64,000 bases of DNA from Acanthochromis polyacanthus (Eukaryota; Chordata; Actinopteri; Pomacentridae), in contig NC_067134.1 of NCBI RefSeq assembly GCF_021347895.1, forward strand, positions 26,064,347 to 26,128,346. The letters are read 5' to 3'. Of this stretch, positions 1-12,581 are shown in pieces; position 1 is the stretch's first letter; each line of letters begins with the position of its first letter. A model generated the notes under the pieces. The model had not been told where the DNA came from. It was given only the letters and a program-made list of their open reading frames with translations, and did not search any database. Made by a program: the position numbers and the translations under genes.

Positions 1-144
1 TAGCCAACTGCTGGTCTTTTTTATTACTCATATGTCCAATTCACCAACAGTCGCTGCCTCGTTGACCCGTCCCAGCCTCATAGTAACACTGTTAGACGAT
101 TAACAGAAGCTAAAATAAAACGGTGTTAATATTTTATTGTATAT

Positions 145-787
145 TTGTAAGTTTGGGGTCACCCAGACAACTCACACTTTTATTCCGTGGAAACATAACT
201 GCACTCCTAAAGAAGCGTGTTTATCTGCAAATTTTTTTAGTATATTTTGATCTGTTTAAAGAAACATTTGATTTAACCCGTTAGCAAACCTTTTAGCATC
301 TTTATAAACAGTGTTTAGTTTGCATTGAGGCTCTAAGTCCGTACGAAAGAGCTGTTAGCCAGTTAGCTCCCCGTGTTAGCATCTTCATACACCGTCTATG
401 GTTAGCATTCAGTCAGTTAGCTCCGGTAGCAGTTAGCTTTTTGGGCTAACTCAGCAAGACAGATCTGTTCGTTTAAGCAGCTCAACAACAGAACACCAAA
501 GAAGAAGAAGAGAAGGGAAAACAAGGGTTTTCTAATCATTAATGAGCCTTTCAACGCCATTAGCTAACACAATGTAGCATTAGAACACAGGAGTGATGGT
601 TGCTGGAAATGTTCCTCTGTACCCCTATGGAGATATTCCATGAAACATTTCCAGCTAGAATAGTCATTTACCACATTAACAATGTCTAGACTGGATTTAT
701 CATTTATTTGATGCTATCTTCATTGAAAAATAACAGTTTTTCTTTCAAAAATTAGGACATTTCTAAACGTTTGAATGGTGTTGTACA
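145..787 (+). mobile_element. Tc1/mariner-type MITE with extra internal sequence
   Basis: It starts at GTAAGTTTGGGGTCACCCAG and continues into CTCACACTTTTATTC. It resumes at about 520 with AACAAGGGTTTTCTAATCAT and runs to AACGTTTGAATGGTGTTGTA. Compared with the 23.6-kb copy it has about 300 extra bases (about 220-520) rich in GTTAGC words and a damaged right end. Confidence 0.55.
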
Positions 788-1535
788 TGTAAAGGCATTT
801 CAGAGGAGAAAGAGGGGAGCAAAAGAGAAGAAAATCACAAAAGAGAAAGGCAGGAGATTGGTGAAAGTGAGGTACATCCACAGAAAGGGGATGAAGTAAA
901 CAGCATTTGGATTTCCTCGTCCCTGTGGTCAAGCTGGATTACAGTAATCTCATTTAGCTCCGAGACATGTAGAGAAAGACAGAGATAGAGAAAAACCTCC
1001 CTCCCTCCCTTCGGTTGCCATGTGTGACCCGTGTAAGCCGAGGATTGGATCGGTAATTGTGTCGTCTGTGTGCATCTGTGAGGGAAAACTGAGAATTTTT
1101 AATGTCTGTCATCTCAGTGGCGGATCGCTATGAAGTGTGTGCATATAGACAAAAGGCTGGCACTGGCTGGCGTGAAGCGTGGCGAGGTTTCCACGCAGTA
1201 TGGTGGGCCTGGCAGGGAGAGGTATTAATTACCATCAGAGTGCAAAGCAAACAAACTGTTCACATTCTGCAATATCACCCCAAGACGCTTATTATGAGCC
1301 TCCAAAACTGGGGGCAGAATAATCTTTCTCGTCAAACTGTCGAAGAGTAGAGTGGACTTGAACAGTAGTGCAGGTTTAAAAGTTATGCAGCTTTCTTTTT
1401 TTGCAAGAAAACCTCTTAAAATTGACAGAATCTTCAGAAACCAGACCCAGAGAGTGGACTAAGATTACATGGGGCCCATGCTATTATGTTTTAGTTTAAA
1501 AACTGTCTTTTAAACTATTTGAACCCTCCAAAATT

Positions 1536-2075
1536 ACACCATTTATGAGAGCCACAAACAATAAAATCAGCCTGACTCTAAGCTTAAAAGCAGAATATTC
1601 CATCGTAATCACTTTGTTCTACTAATTTAATTTAAAAGTTTGCTTAAAAAAACAACAAAAAAAAAACAGTTTGCACTATCTGTGACTCTAAAATCACACC
1701 ATTTATTACAGCCACAAACCATAAAATCAGCTCAAATCTAAGCTTAAAAGCATAATATTCCATTGTAACCACTTTATTCTTCTTATTTCATTCAAAATTT
1801 TGCTAAAAAAACAAGCAAAAACAGTGTGCCCTATCCATGACTCTGAAATGATGCCATTTATTCAAGCCACAAACCATAAAAATCACCAAATCTATGCTTT
1901 TTTAAGCATAGTATGCCATCATAACCACTTTGTTCTGCTTATTTGCACCATTTATAAGAGCCACAAACCATAAAATCAACCTGACTCTAAGATTAAAAGC
2001 AGAATATTCCATCATTATCATTTTTATCCTACTTATTTAATTTAAAAATTGCTAAAAAACAAAACAAAAACAGTG
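1536..2075. repeat. tandem array, about 4 units of 95-160 bp
   Basis: Units start ACACCATTTATGAGAGCCAC at 1536 and recur at 1696, 1851 and 1945. Each contains CACAAACCATAAAATCA, CTAAGCTTAAAAGCA-TAATATTCCAT, ACCACTTTGTTCT and an A-rich end. The third unit is shortened. The array is AT-rich and non-coding. Confidence 0.75.
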
Positions 2076-2923
2076 ACAGTCGCAACCAACAATCCCATAA
2101 CAAAAATTCAAAGACTTGTCGGCTGAACTGCAGGCTGTGTATACACAGAGCAGAGAGGAAACAAGTATGCAAACATATTGAAAATGGCAAAAATTGTCCA
2201 GTGTCGGCAACATCTGTGGGAACAAAATATTGGACATGTCCCCATTTTTTTTAAAAGAAAGAAACCACAAAAAATAACTGACTTTCTATTTTCCAAACAT
2301 TTTACATTCAGTAGATGAGGCTCTGCTGCATCCAAAAGACTGAAAAATTATTTGTGACGGCTTGAAAACTTCAATTAAAAGTGGCCAAGCGTGAGACCAA
2401 AGCGATTCCACAGCAAGCATTCATCACAATAAAAATGTTTCTTAGGGAGCTTGCCAAACATGCACGTGTTGATGTTTGTTTCTGTATAATCGGTGGCCCT
2501 GAGGACACTCCAACCGTTCCGTACGATGCAGAAACCTGACAGATTAAGAGCTTAAATCTTCAGTAATGCTATATACCGTGTGTCAGCATACCATTGGCTA
2601 GACAGTCGCGTAGTGACTCATACTCCATACTGTAGCTCTCCGGTCTCACGTGTCTTCCACACTTAGCACAGAGCAGCATGTGTGAGAGTTTCGGCAGCTG
2701 TTCGGGGACGCACTTTATTGTGCAATGACCTTACAATCACTACACATAATGCATGTAGCTGCGGTCAGGCGGGAATCTATTATCCCGGAGGTGTGCATGC
2801 AACAATGACTGACACACACAGAACAAGAAAAACACTCGGAGAGCGCAGCACTCCTCCAAGGCTGCACATTCCTCCATATGTCAGAAATGCAGCATTTGTT
2901 TATTAGTTATTGATGATCAGAAA

Positions 2924-3245
2924 TCACGACATCATAGAATGTGTCCATTTAATATAGATGTAAACACAAACAAAATGATGTCGTGCTAAGCACAGGCGTA
3001 TGTTATGCATGTGTACGTTATGTACGGATACCGAATCGCGTGACCTAAATATGTAGCGGCGGCAGGAATTGATGGGAACACCTCCAAAATTTAATCAATT
3101 GTTCCTTGTATCATTCCTGACAAATAAGTCCGATAAGTCCGCAGCGGTGGAATTGTAGTGGGATCACAATCAGCTGATGTGGTGTTCACTTGTTGTCATA
3201 GTTACAGTGACGCCGTGCTGCTATCTCACAATGCTACAGAAATCT
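2924..3245 (+). repeat. dispersed repeat, LINE-like 3' region
   Basis: GCACAGGCGTATGTTATGCA and GTACGTTATGTACGGATACC recur near 29525-29570. The continuation CAATTGTTCCTTGTATCATT recurs near 5213. It is likely part of a decayed RTE-like non-LTR element; no reverse transcriptase is present. Confidence 0.45.
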
Positions 3246-3714
3246 TTAAAAAAATCTCCACATTAATGCAAAATGATTAGAAATTTGTCCAGACTTTGCT
3301 CAAAAAAATCCTCTTTTCAATTGAAATTGAACTCTTTTACGATTCACAATCTGTCCAAAATGAGTTAAACATCTGGAATCGCTGAGGTTTCCAACATTAC
3401 TCCTATTTGACCTCATAAAATAAGTGTGTTCTCTAACTGTTGTCAAAATTTTTCAAAAATGACGTGAAATATGTGCAAAATGACTAGAAATTGCTCAAAT
3501 ATGTCCAGAACTTGTTTAAAAAAATCCTCAACTATTCAAAACCTCTCCAGAAAAAGTTAATCATCTAGGATGGCTGAGAAGGGATAAACATTTTTTTTTA
3601 AAAATGGTCCAAAATGACTTTACAGTGTATTCAAACTACAAAAATGTTCTTAATAAAATAGGACACATATTAAATGTTTGTGTCAATAATGGGAAAATGC
3701 TGTAGTACTTATAA

Positions 3715-3845
3715 TAAGTCATTTCTGACCTTCACTGAAAATTTTATCCAAATTTGTTAGTCTGTTTTTGAGTAATGTTGCTAACAGACAGACAAATCAA
3801 TGCCGAATGTCACATAACTCTGCCGCATTCCTTAGTGTTGCAATA
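3715..3845 (+). repeat. LINE-like 3' tail
   Basis: TCATTTCTGACCTTCACTGA, then AATGTTGCTAACAGACAGAC, CACATAACTCTGCCGCATTC and CTTAG. This tail is common to a fish RTE-like non-LTR family and matches 5220-5345. Confidence 0.5.
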
Positions 3846-4433
3846 ATAAAGCCAAGTAAGTCACGGGCAAAGGGGATTAATTTAAAGATGTAAAAGTAAC
3901 TCAGAATCAATTGCACTGACAGAAAAGACGATGAGGTCGGAAAAACAGCAACGGAAAAGAAACGCTCAAAAAGGAAAAAGAAAAAAAAGCTTTAAAAGCG
4001 AGTGTGTTTAACCTTTAAAGCACTTCAGGGAGATGGTTAATGTTGCACTTATTAGTCTCCAACAGCCTGTAATTTACCCCAAAACTGCTGTAACTAACTT
4101 CTACTACAGCAGAAACCGGAGTAGTAGTCGTGCTGTAATGCTTCATGTTTGATATGATCCATGGCGGGTCGACTGTGTGTGAGCGAGTGTGTCATCATAT
4201 GTCATGGTGTGTGTTTCATGGGCTCAGTGGGCCAGCTGTCAGCTCAGTGTGTCAGGCAGTAAGCCACGGCTAAAACCCAAAGTCTGGACGGCAGCCAGAC
4301 GTGCAGCACCGGCTGGCTCTCAGGCTATACGTTAGTGCATGTGTGTTTGACTTTTAGAAAACTAGATCAGCTTAAAAGCACCATCACCAGTTGAGGAAGA
4401 GCTTCTTTACGTACTTCATCTGATTCTTTAGAG

Positions 4434-5141
4434 CAGGGGTATCAAACTCATCTTAGTTCAGGGGCCATATTCAGCCAGCATGATGAGTTACAAATAACCA
4501 CAACTCCAGTATTTCCCTTTGTTTTAGTGCAAAAAAAGTGCATTCTGAAAATGTTCACATTTAAGGAATTAACTTTTTACAGATCATCATAAACAGCCTG
4601 AAATTTCTTAAGAAAAATAAGTTCAATAGCAGCGGTATTGTGCCTCAGTTTATCATTTACAACTTCCAGATCAGAGTGAATCCATAAAGAACAAAGCATT
4701 AAGTCCCAGGTATCTGGAACTGAATGATGTAGTGTTTAACTTTATGATCAAAATGACAAAAGAAGACAAAAAACAAAAACAAGACAAAGTATTCCAAAAA
4801 TGAGCCGCAAAATGACAAAAACGAGGCACAAAACGACAAAAAATGACACAAATTATATAAAACAAACAAAAAAAGTGACAAAAATGAGACAAAAAAGTTA
4901 CAAAGTGACTTAAAAATTGACAAACGACAGAAACGAGACAAAGAATTACACAAATGACGCACATGAGACCAAAAAATGACAAAAGTGAAGCACAAAATGA
5001 CAAAAACATGAGATGAACAACAAAAACAGGACAAAACATTCCAAAAACGAGACACAAAATGACCAAAGAACAATGAGCAATTGAGTAATTTCCTTCATGA
5101 TCAAAACAGCTTGTCATTTTCTAGAAATTATTTATCGATTT
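4434..5141 (+). mobile_element. hAT-like family A element, right end truncated
   Basis: It begins CAGGGGTATCAAACTCATCT and matches the 43.4-kb copy through the terminal region and the ~20-bp array (about 4750-5065). It then stops before the right inverted end, abutting a LINE-like tail. It preserves the unoccupied site CCTCAGTTT at 4643-4651. Long minus-strand frames here come only from the repeat array. Confidence 0.7.
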
Positions 5142-5352
5142 AGCTATCTCACAACAAAAATCTTTAACAAATCCATGGATCCAGACTATAAGCCACATCA
5201 CTGTTAAAATCTAATCACTTGTTCCTTATGTCATTTCTGACCTTCCCTGAAAATTTCATCCAAAGCCGTTGGTCTGTTTTACAGTCATGTTGCTCACAGA
5301 CAGACAGACAAACGTACACGATCGTCACATAACTCCGCCGCATTCCTTGATG
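5142..5352 (+). repeat. LINE-like 3' tail
   Basis: GCTATCTCACAACAAAAATC through ATGTTGCTCACAGACAGACA and ATAACTCCGCCGCATTCCTT to GATGGAGGAAT. It is homologous to 3225-3250 and 3715-3845 and lies directly against the truncated hAT-like element that ends near 5141. Confidence 0.5.
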
Positions 5353-5366
5353 GAGGAATCATCCGT

Positions 5367-5514
5367 TTCCAGCTACAATAGTTATTTACCATATTAACAA
5401 TATCGAGACTAGATTTATGATTCTTTTAATGTCATCTTCATTGAAAAAAAAATGCTTTTCTTTCAAAAATAAGGACATTTCTAAGTGACCCCAAACTTTT
5501 GAACGGTAGTGTAC
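5367..5514 (+). mobile_element. Tc1/mariner-type MITE, right half
   Basis: It matches the right half of the 23.6-kb copy from TTTCCAGCTACAATAG to the terminal CCCCAAACTTTTGAACGGTA followed by GTGTACA. The left half is missing. Confidence 0.6.
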
Positions 5515-6733
5515 ACATATATATATAGGGAAAGAGAGGGGGTTAAAAAAAGAGGAAAACAATTTCTTTAAGCTTAAAAAAACTACTCAGTGCACTACAG
5601 ACGTGAGTGCTGCAGATATATCAGACATTCAGGCGTCGGGCAGCTTTTCACTGCAGCTCAAACTCTCAAACTCCCCGCTTTGTCCTCCAAGGAATGAATG
5701 AAATTTAGCTATAGCGGCGAGGCTGCAAGCGAACCCTTTTACCCACCAAACAACACACACACACACACATTGAGACTGGAAGTGGGGCAAACACAAATAG
5801 TGATTATGGGGGGCCGAGAAAGAATGTCCCCCCGCCTCTTTGGACCCTTCCCCCCGGCTCTGACACCTCTTCCCCACTTCATTCATCCTTTTTTCCAGGG
5901 GCTTAACTGAGGGGCACAATAATACATCACTCAACAATCTTCCCTTTCACACTAAATATTACAGCGTTTAACTTTTTTCTACAAGATTCTCCAGATTCCT
6001 GCATGAAAGTTAGAGTCAAAGTTGCGCTAAATTATGTCTCCTAACTCCTCATTTAGGATTGAAATGTGATATATCACACAGCAGAGAGCTAACCTGAGCC
6101 ATTTCACGCACTTGACTGTCTCCGGCTGAATTCCTGTTTGTGTACGAGAGATTAAGCGCTGGATTTAGAGGGGTGAAAAGATAGTGAAGACGAGGAGGAG
6201 GAGGGGAAGGGAAGACTGGGTATGAGGCAGTCGGAAAAAAGAGAGCAGAGGTGCTGTCGTCTCAATAAGATGAAATGGAGGACAGGGTTTCTTTACACAT
6301 GCCTACATATTTAATGCGTTGGCCTGGTGGTAGCTGATACCGTGGAGGTGATCAGTCTGTCAAAACTCTAGAAAGTGGCGTTTTTTCTTTACAAGACCGG
6401 AGATCACATGATGAGTCAGGTTGTGAACAAACCGTCGGGGTAGTCAAATGAGCAGTATTTGGATATGAAATGTGAACATGACTCACCCTGTTCACGTCCA
6501 CCACATAGTTTCCTGAGCAGTTCTGCGTTATTACTGACATTTCAGCGCATAAAGCAGTTTGGGAGCACCCTAGGAGGTACTTCTGCAAGTTAATATGAAG
6601 AGATTAAATTGAGAAAAATCTGAAATTCCAAACTAATAGCAAATACGACTAACCAGCAACCTGAAAATAATGAATGTGGCAGCTAAACCTTCACAGCAGA
6701 GTTGCTTTTTGATCCATTGTGAAGTATAATTTG

Positions 6734-7174
6734 TAGGGCTGGCCCGAATAGTGGTTTCTGGCCTACGAATTTTTGGGCCCTATTAAAGACGAATATCCGA
6801 ATATTCGTTCCGCCCCGTAATGTCCGGCGACAGAGACGCCCCGAATATTCGGATCCGTTTGTCTTGTCTCCCGGGTCCAAATTTTGCCTTCGTTTTGTCT
6901 TCAGTTAAACTGAAGAATTCCCAAACAGCGGAGGTCTTCAGCATCTTGTCTTGTGTTGATGCAACGAAGTGAAGCATGACGTCAGAATCAGCAGCAACCC
7001 GGCCATTCGGGTGGTGGTAACAAACAGGAATGGATGAGCCGAGATGAGCCGAACACGACGGAATGAGCTGAAGTGGGCCAAAGGCGAAGGGAAGAGACGG
7101 GCTATTCGGATACCAAAATTAATATCCGGATACCACCGTAGCGAACGAATATTCGGATATTTGGGTCAGCCCTA
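6734..7174 (-). mobile_element. hAT-like MITE, 441 bp, with half a BED finger
   Basis: The ends are TAGGGCTGGCCCGAATA and (complement) TAGGGCTGACCCAAATA. Flanks ATAATTTG and ATAATTCG match 7/8, as expected for a hAT target duplication. Sub-terminal CGAATATTCG-like words recur at both sides. On the minus strand from 6977 a frame reads KMLKTSAVWEFFSLTEDKTK. This is the N-terminal half of a BED finger and ends before the first metal-binding cysteine. It is an internally deleted copy of a longer element. Confidence 0.7.
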
Positions 7175-7383
7175 ATAATTCGTCATATGATGCATTATTC
7201 GCTAACTAACAGGAAGCCTGAGCTTTTATTTTTAGACATGAGACAGGTTACCCTATTTGAAATAGTACAGGCAATGAAAGCGAAACAGCTAAATATTGAA
7301 TAAATGGTCAACATTGATGGCTAGGTTGATTAAAAAGCTAAAAATAATGGAATAATGGTAATGGAAAAATAGTTGTGTACAAG

Positions 7384-7445
7384 AGGTCCTCGATTTACGA
7401 CGTCCTCGAGTTATGGCGTTTTGCTGTTATGTCGGACCTGATTTT
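7384..7445 (+). mobile_element. Tigger/pogo-type terminal fragment
   Basis: GAGGTCCTCGATTTACGACG followed by TCCTCGAGTTATGGCGTTTTG matches the left end of the 11.2-kb Tigger element. No right end is found nearby, so this is an isolated terminal piece. Confidence 0.45.
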
Positions 7446-8228
7446 TTTTTTTTACTAGTTTGAGGCATACAACTAAAAATTATTTTAGTTTATTAGGCTT
7501 ATTGCACTTTTAAGCAATTTATTGTAGTTGTGACAACAAAAGTCAATACATATTATTAAAACTTGGGATATAAGAGTTATCTTGATGTAACGCAAATAAA
7601 AATACTACAGCATGCAGGTGGTGGTGGACTTGCACAATAGTAGGTCTTAAATGGTTAAAAAGCAGCATATGAGACTTCTGTCTTTCCACATACTTGAAAA
7701 TATTGTTCATTAGCTTGTTTTTGCTGATCTAATATGCTTCAAAGTGCTGAACCTCATGTCCACTAGCTCTCCTTTACTCTCCTCCATTTGTGCATCAAGA
7801 AAACTCTGAATACTAGCAGTTCAATTAAGTCCTATCAGGAGGATTGTTGTTCTTAATGTCTATTGCTGTGCACACACACACGCATCCTGCTTTGTTCTGA
7901 AGTCAGTGCAGGTTTCCATTGCTAAACACACACTGGCAGTTGAAAGCCGTCAGCCAGCTGTTCCCTGCTTGTTAACGGCAGCCAGTGCTGGTGGCTGGTC
8001 AGAGTTCAAAGCCACAGGAAGCAGGAGATGGCTGACAACTAGCAAACAGAAACAAGCATGGACACGGAGGTGGATGACACGTAGACCTCAGATGTACACA
8101 GACAGACATATAGACACCGTGGGGGGGTTGAGCAAACCAACAGGAACACTGATAACGGTGTCTCCTTTATGGGTTGTCGCTGGAATCAAAGTGCCGTCAT
8201 TTCTTTTCTCTTAAAGTGCAGTCTAGAC

Positions 8229-8975
8229 CAGGGATGTGACATTCATTTTAGTTCAGCCCAGTTTCATCTCAAGTGGGCCGTAACAGTAAAATCACAGCAC
8301 AAAAACCTATAAATAAGCACAGCTCCTAATGTTTCCTTTGTTTTAGTGGAAAAAAAGTATCACAGTGTTTCTACAAAAGTACAAGATCAAAAAGATAAAA
8401 AAAACAACAAAAACAAAACAAAATATCACAAAAATGAGACACAAAATGACTAGAAATGAGACGAAAAGTTCCAAAGCGACAAAAAAAAAATGGACGCCTG
8501 AAAGAAACGAGACAAAAAATTACACAAATGACAAACGAGACCAGAAATGACAAAACCAAGAAACAAAACAGCAGAAAACTCGAGACAAAAAACACAAAAC
8601 ATCACAATGATACACAAAACAACAAATAAAGCAACACACAAAATGACAAAAACGAGAAAGAAAATGACAAAAAGACGAGATAAATGACAAAAGACAAAAA
8701 TGTGATGCAAAACGACAAACACGAGACACAAAACGACAAAAATTAGACAAGCGAGAAAACAAAAACAAACAAAAATTCAACAAAGAAGTTAAAAAGTGAC
8801 GGAAAATGGACAAATGACAAAAACCAGACAAAAAATTACACATATCACAAAAGCAAGACCAAAAATGACAAAATCGAGAAACAAAACGCCAAAAAATAAA
8901 ACAAAAAACACAAGCGAGATAAAAAAGGAAACACAAAATGACAAAAATGAGAAACAAAGCAAGGCTGAAAACTTG
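8229..8975 (+). mobile_element. hAT-like family A element, right end missing
   Basis: It begins CAGGGATGTGACATTCATTT, then TTAGTTCAGCCCAG and an array of ACAAAATGACAAAAACGAGA-like units from about 8390 to 8960. No right inverted end is visible. The array gives long frames on both strands that are not genes. Confidence 0.65.
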
Positions 8976-10953
8976 AAAACATCCTTTATACCTTCACCTA
9001 CAAACCAGCGATGATTCAGTGTTTTCCAACATACGCTTGCTGTTTTTCTACATGTTAGGTCGCATGTTTTGGATGCTGAAGCAGCAAGAGTTTAGCCACA
9101 GATCAGAGTTTCCTGCAAGGCATCGAAATAACAAGAAAGTGGAAGATTGAGTTGATGCGAAACAGACATCCACAGTAAAAACACAAAGGAAGGATGTCAC
9201 CGAGCCCAAGATTTAGGCGTCACTGAAACGCTTCATCTGTTGCTATGGCATGCACCAAATAGAAACGGCTGACTTGGCATGTAGACTGTAAGGCGTGGAG
9301 GGTTAAAAGTCGCTGTGTTGCTATCAAATGCCGGCAGAGAGAAGGGCAGTTGTGCCCGTGTGTGTGTGTGTCGGCTTGTCGAGAAGCAAAGATCCGTCAG
9401 CAACCATGTGCGCACTTATGTGAGGGAATCCAAGCTTTATTATCAGGCATTATAGTCGGGGTTTACCAAAGCCCCATCTGTCACTGCTGAGGGGCATCTA
9501 ACACATACATACACACTGGACAGAGGCTGGCATGCACACACACACCATGCCAAACAACAACTGGGTCACAGGGCCAACAGTGGCTTGGAATGTGTGTCCA
9601 CGTTCAGTTATGTTTATGTGTTTTTGTGTTTGTGTGTGCCCATCCCCAAAGCCAAAGCCTGAATTAGGCTCAAGAAACATCCGCAGCCAGACGAATATTA
9701 AAATATGACTGATGTTCACATGATTTCACAAGCATTCGGTTTGGGTTCCTCTTTGTGTTTGAAGCTGCAGCTGTCAGAGAGGGGAGTTATTTTTATTTAC
9801 ACTTCATTTCCCAGAAAATATTCCAATTCAAGGATGAATAATAGGACTGTCCGAGTAGCAAGTAGTCAAAAAAGTGTAAAAATACAAACAAATTTCAAAT
9901 TTGGTGCACAAAATTCCATTTTACCCTTTGTTCTTTTACAGTTTTCTTATAGAAGTCTTGTTATTTTTGATACATGGTTAGAAATGCAGAACAGTGGCTT
10001 CAGGCTTTACTCTGTCGCTGGCAGGGAGCCCCGATCTACTGAATAGACGGTGGCATCATCATCTTAGCAAAACAACACGCTACTGTGCCTCGTCTACAGT
10101 CTGCGCTGCCGTCACAACACACAAGGACACGCAATCCCTCTCGGACCCGATTCCCATTCAGGGTAAAACCAACTGTATTCGCAAAAAAACGACCAATTAG
10201 TTGAGCTTCTGTTGTCTGGGATGGCATGGAATTGATTTTATGAGTGTAGAAATGCCATTAAAAGACAAACAAATCAGATGGTGGTTTGCGTCAGACGGGT
10301 TGTTACGGCTTTTTATTGTGTGGAGACAATAGACAGCGGCTTATGTTACTGCACAACACAAATTAAGCCATTTACCAGGCAGTTAATGCTCATTAAATAT
10401 GTTTTTTTGCCTTTTTCTACATGTGCCAGAAACAGTCAATTTCAAATCATATCGTGACACGTATCGTTACCACATACTCTGGCTCAATATGTAGGTTTTT
10501 GTATTTCTATATTTCAGCCTAACAATAATAATAGCATTTTATTGTCATCTATTAAAGGCTAGAAGCAGAATACATCAGTCAAAGTACTCTTCATGTATAA
10601 ACTGTAGTACTGAGTATACATAGAGCGTGTAGGGGCAGCAGACTCATAGGGTTTTAATCTTTAGTAACAGCTGTTTGCTCTTGCATTATGCTATATATCT
10701 AATCATTTGTACATTTTTTTGGATTTCTGGAAATAATCTTGCAACTCGACCCCCATTTACATAATTACTGGTTTAATCCCTAAACAACTGTAGAGTAAAA
10801 AGACAAGTTGTGGTTTCTATTAAAATATAGCCTGTCATAGGTTTGTTGAAGACATTTACACACCCACACTTAAGAACTACCAGACGATGAAATCCTTAAA
10901 TTTCTGCAGCAAGTGCAGGCGGTGGCAAATGTCCACAGGTTTCAAAATAGAGC

Positions 10954-11138
10954 GGAACATTTCCAGCAACCGTCACTCCTGTGTTCTAATGCTACATTGT
11001 GTTAGCTAATGGTGTTGAAAGACTCATTGATGATTAGAAAACCCTTGTGCAGTTATGTTAGCACATGGATAAAAGTGGGAATTTTCATGGAAAACATGGC
11101 ATTGTCTGGGTGACCCCAAACTTTTAAATGCTAGTGTA
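10954..11138 (-). mobile_element. Tc1/mariner-type MITE, left half, reversed
   Basis: This is the reverse complement of the left half of the 23.6-kb copy. It runs from GAACATTTCCAGCAACCGTC to GGTGACCCCAAACTTTTAAA and CTAGTGTA. The other half is missing. Confidence 0.6.
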
Positions 11139-11201
11139 GATGTGAATAATTTTGAGTTGTGACTGATTTAATATCTAAGCAGCTTTCCGAATAGCATAAT
11201 A

Positions 11202-11609
11202 CAGCGGGTCCTTGGTTTACGATGTTCTTGACCTGTGGCGTTTCGTCGGAACTGGTTACGTGGAACTAGATGGCAAAGTGGACAAATGAGTCCTCACACG
11301 ACGCTATTTTTGCCCTTCATTATGGCTCCCAAGCGTAAATCAGTCTCTTCTGATGGCAGTGCTTCGAAGAAAGGGAAATAAATCTTCATGGAAGTGAATT
11401 TAGATATAACAAAACGCTCAAGTTGTGGAAACAGTGCAACATATTCTGTTATCTTCTTGTAAAATGACTCATACATCCATGAAAGTCATTGGTATTCATA
11501 ACTTTTTCGAAGAACTGATCGATATTGTGATGCACGTAACAGCTTTGTTTACATTTTTTGCTGGAGTTCCAACTATCGGCAGAAACCCAACATAAGTCGA
11601 GGACCGCTG
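11202..11609 (+). mobile_element. Tigger/pogo-type element with transposase N-terminus remnant
   Basis: The ends CAGCGGGTCCTTGGTTTACG and (complement) CAGCGGTCCTCGACTTATG, with TA on both sides, are the pogo/Tigger signature. From the ATG at 11322 the plus strand reads MAPKRKSVSSDGSASKKGK and a stop, then in the same frame MEVNLDITKRSSCGNSAT. This is the start of a Tigger transposase and the first helix of its DNA-binding domain. The rest of the transposase, including the DDE domain, is deleted. It is 408 bp. Confidence 0.7.
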
Positions 11610-11751
11610 TAGTTGGTAAGACGTAAGGCCTCTCGTGGGTATTCATGAATCAAGAAACTCCTAAATACAGGGAGCTGGTTGGGAGATCTGTGGTGCAACT
11701 CACTACAGCACAAAGCATGTCCTCGCAATTTTGTGGGTTTAAATCCACGTC

Positions 11752-11911
<160 letters not shown>

Positions 11912-12581
11912 ATTAGAGGAAAAAAAAACAGACGGTAATAGCTGAGCTGAGAGCAAAACCAGCAGATATAACAGCAGCCTTTTTTTTAGCTGCCTCTGGC
12001 CATCCCCACCAGTCATTACACCGCACGGAACAAAGAACATGAAAACTCAGAAAGACAGAGTGGGGAGGGAGGGGAAAAAAAGCAGCAAATGACATACAGA
12101 GAGAAAGCCAATCAGCAAAGAATCCAACAGGACTGTGTTTTTACTTGCCCTCAAAGAAACCTTAAGGAAAAACCTGAAGGACTTTTTTACACAATGACAT
12201 CATGCACTGGAAGTCAGGCTTATTTCTTAGAATAGTCTTAAAGGTCACCGAGGTTCTGTTGGATTCAATGGATGTTTAAATAAAAGTCAACTTTGGAGCC
12301 TTTCACAGGAGCACAGAAATTTGATCCGAACTTAAGTAGGTCATGATTAAAAGGTCAGCGATCATCTACAGAAACTAATACTTTCTCACAGCTTCTCGAG
12401 CACAAAGAAAAGCAAGCTCTGATTTGTTGCACTTTCCCCCAGGGATGGAAATACGGATTTGTAGAGAGCAGTTTTAGTTTAGGTTACCAACTATTTGTGC
12501 TTCTTTTTGGCCTGTGAAAGCAGGTCACCAGGATTTAATTTGACAAATACTTTTTATTTGCATTAAGTTGCATTGTCCAAA

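Noticed and set aside
4671..5117. 148-codon minus-strand frame rich in Phe, Cys, Leu and Ser
   Set aside because: It is produced by the A-rich ~20-bp array inside the hAT-like element; the same kind of frame appears over the arrays at 8.4-8.9 and 18.9-19.4 kb.
8365..8990. CRISPR-like regular short repeats
   Set aside because: Units are degenerate, contiguous and without unique spacers; they are the internal array of a hAT-like element in a vertebrate genome.
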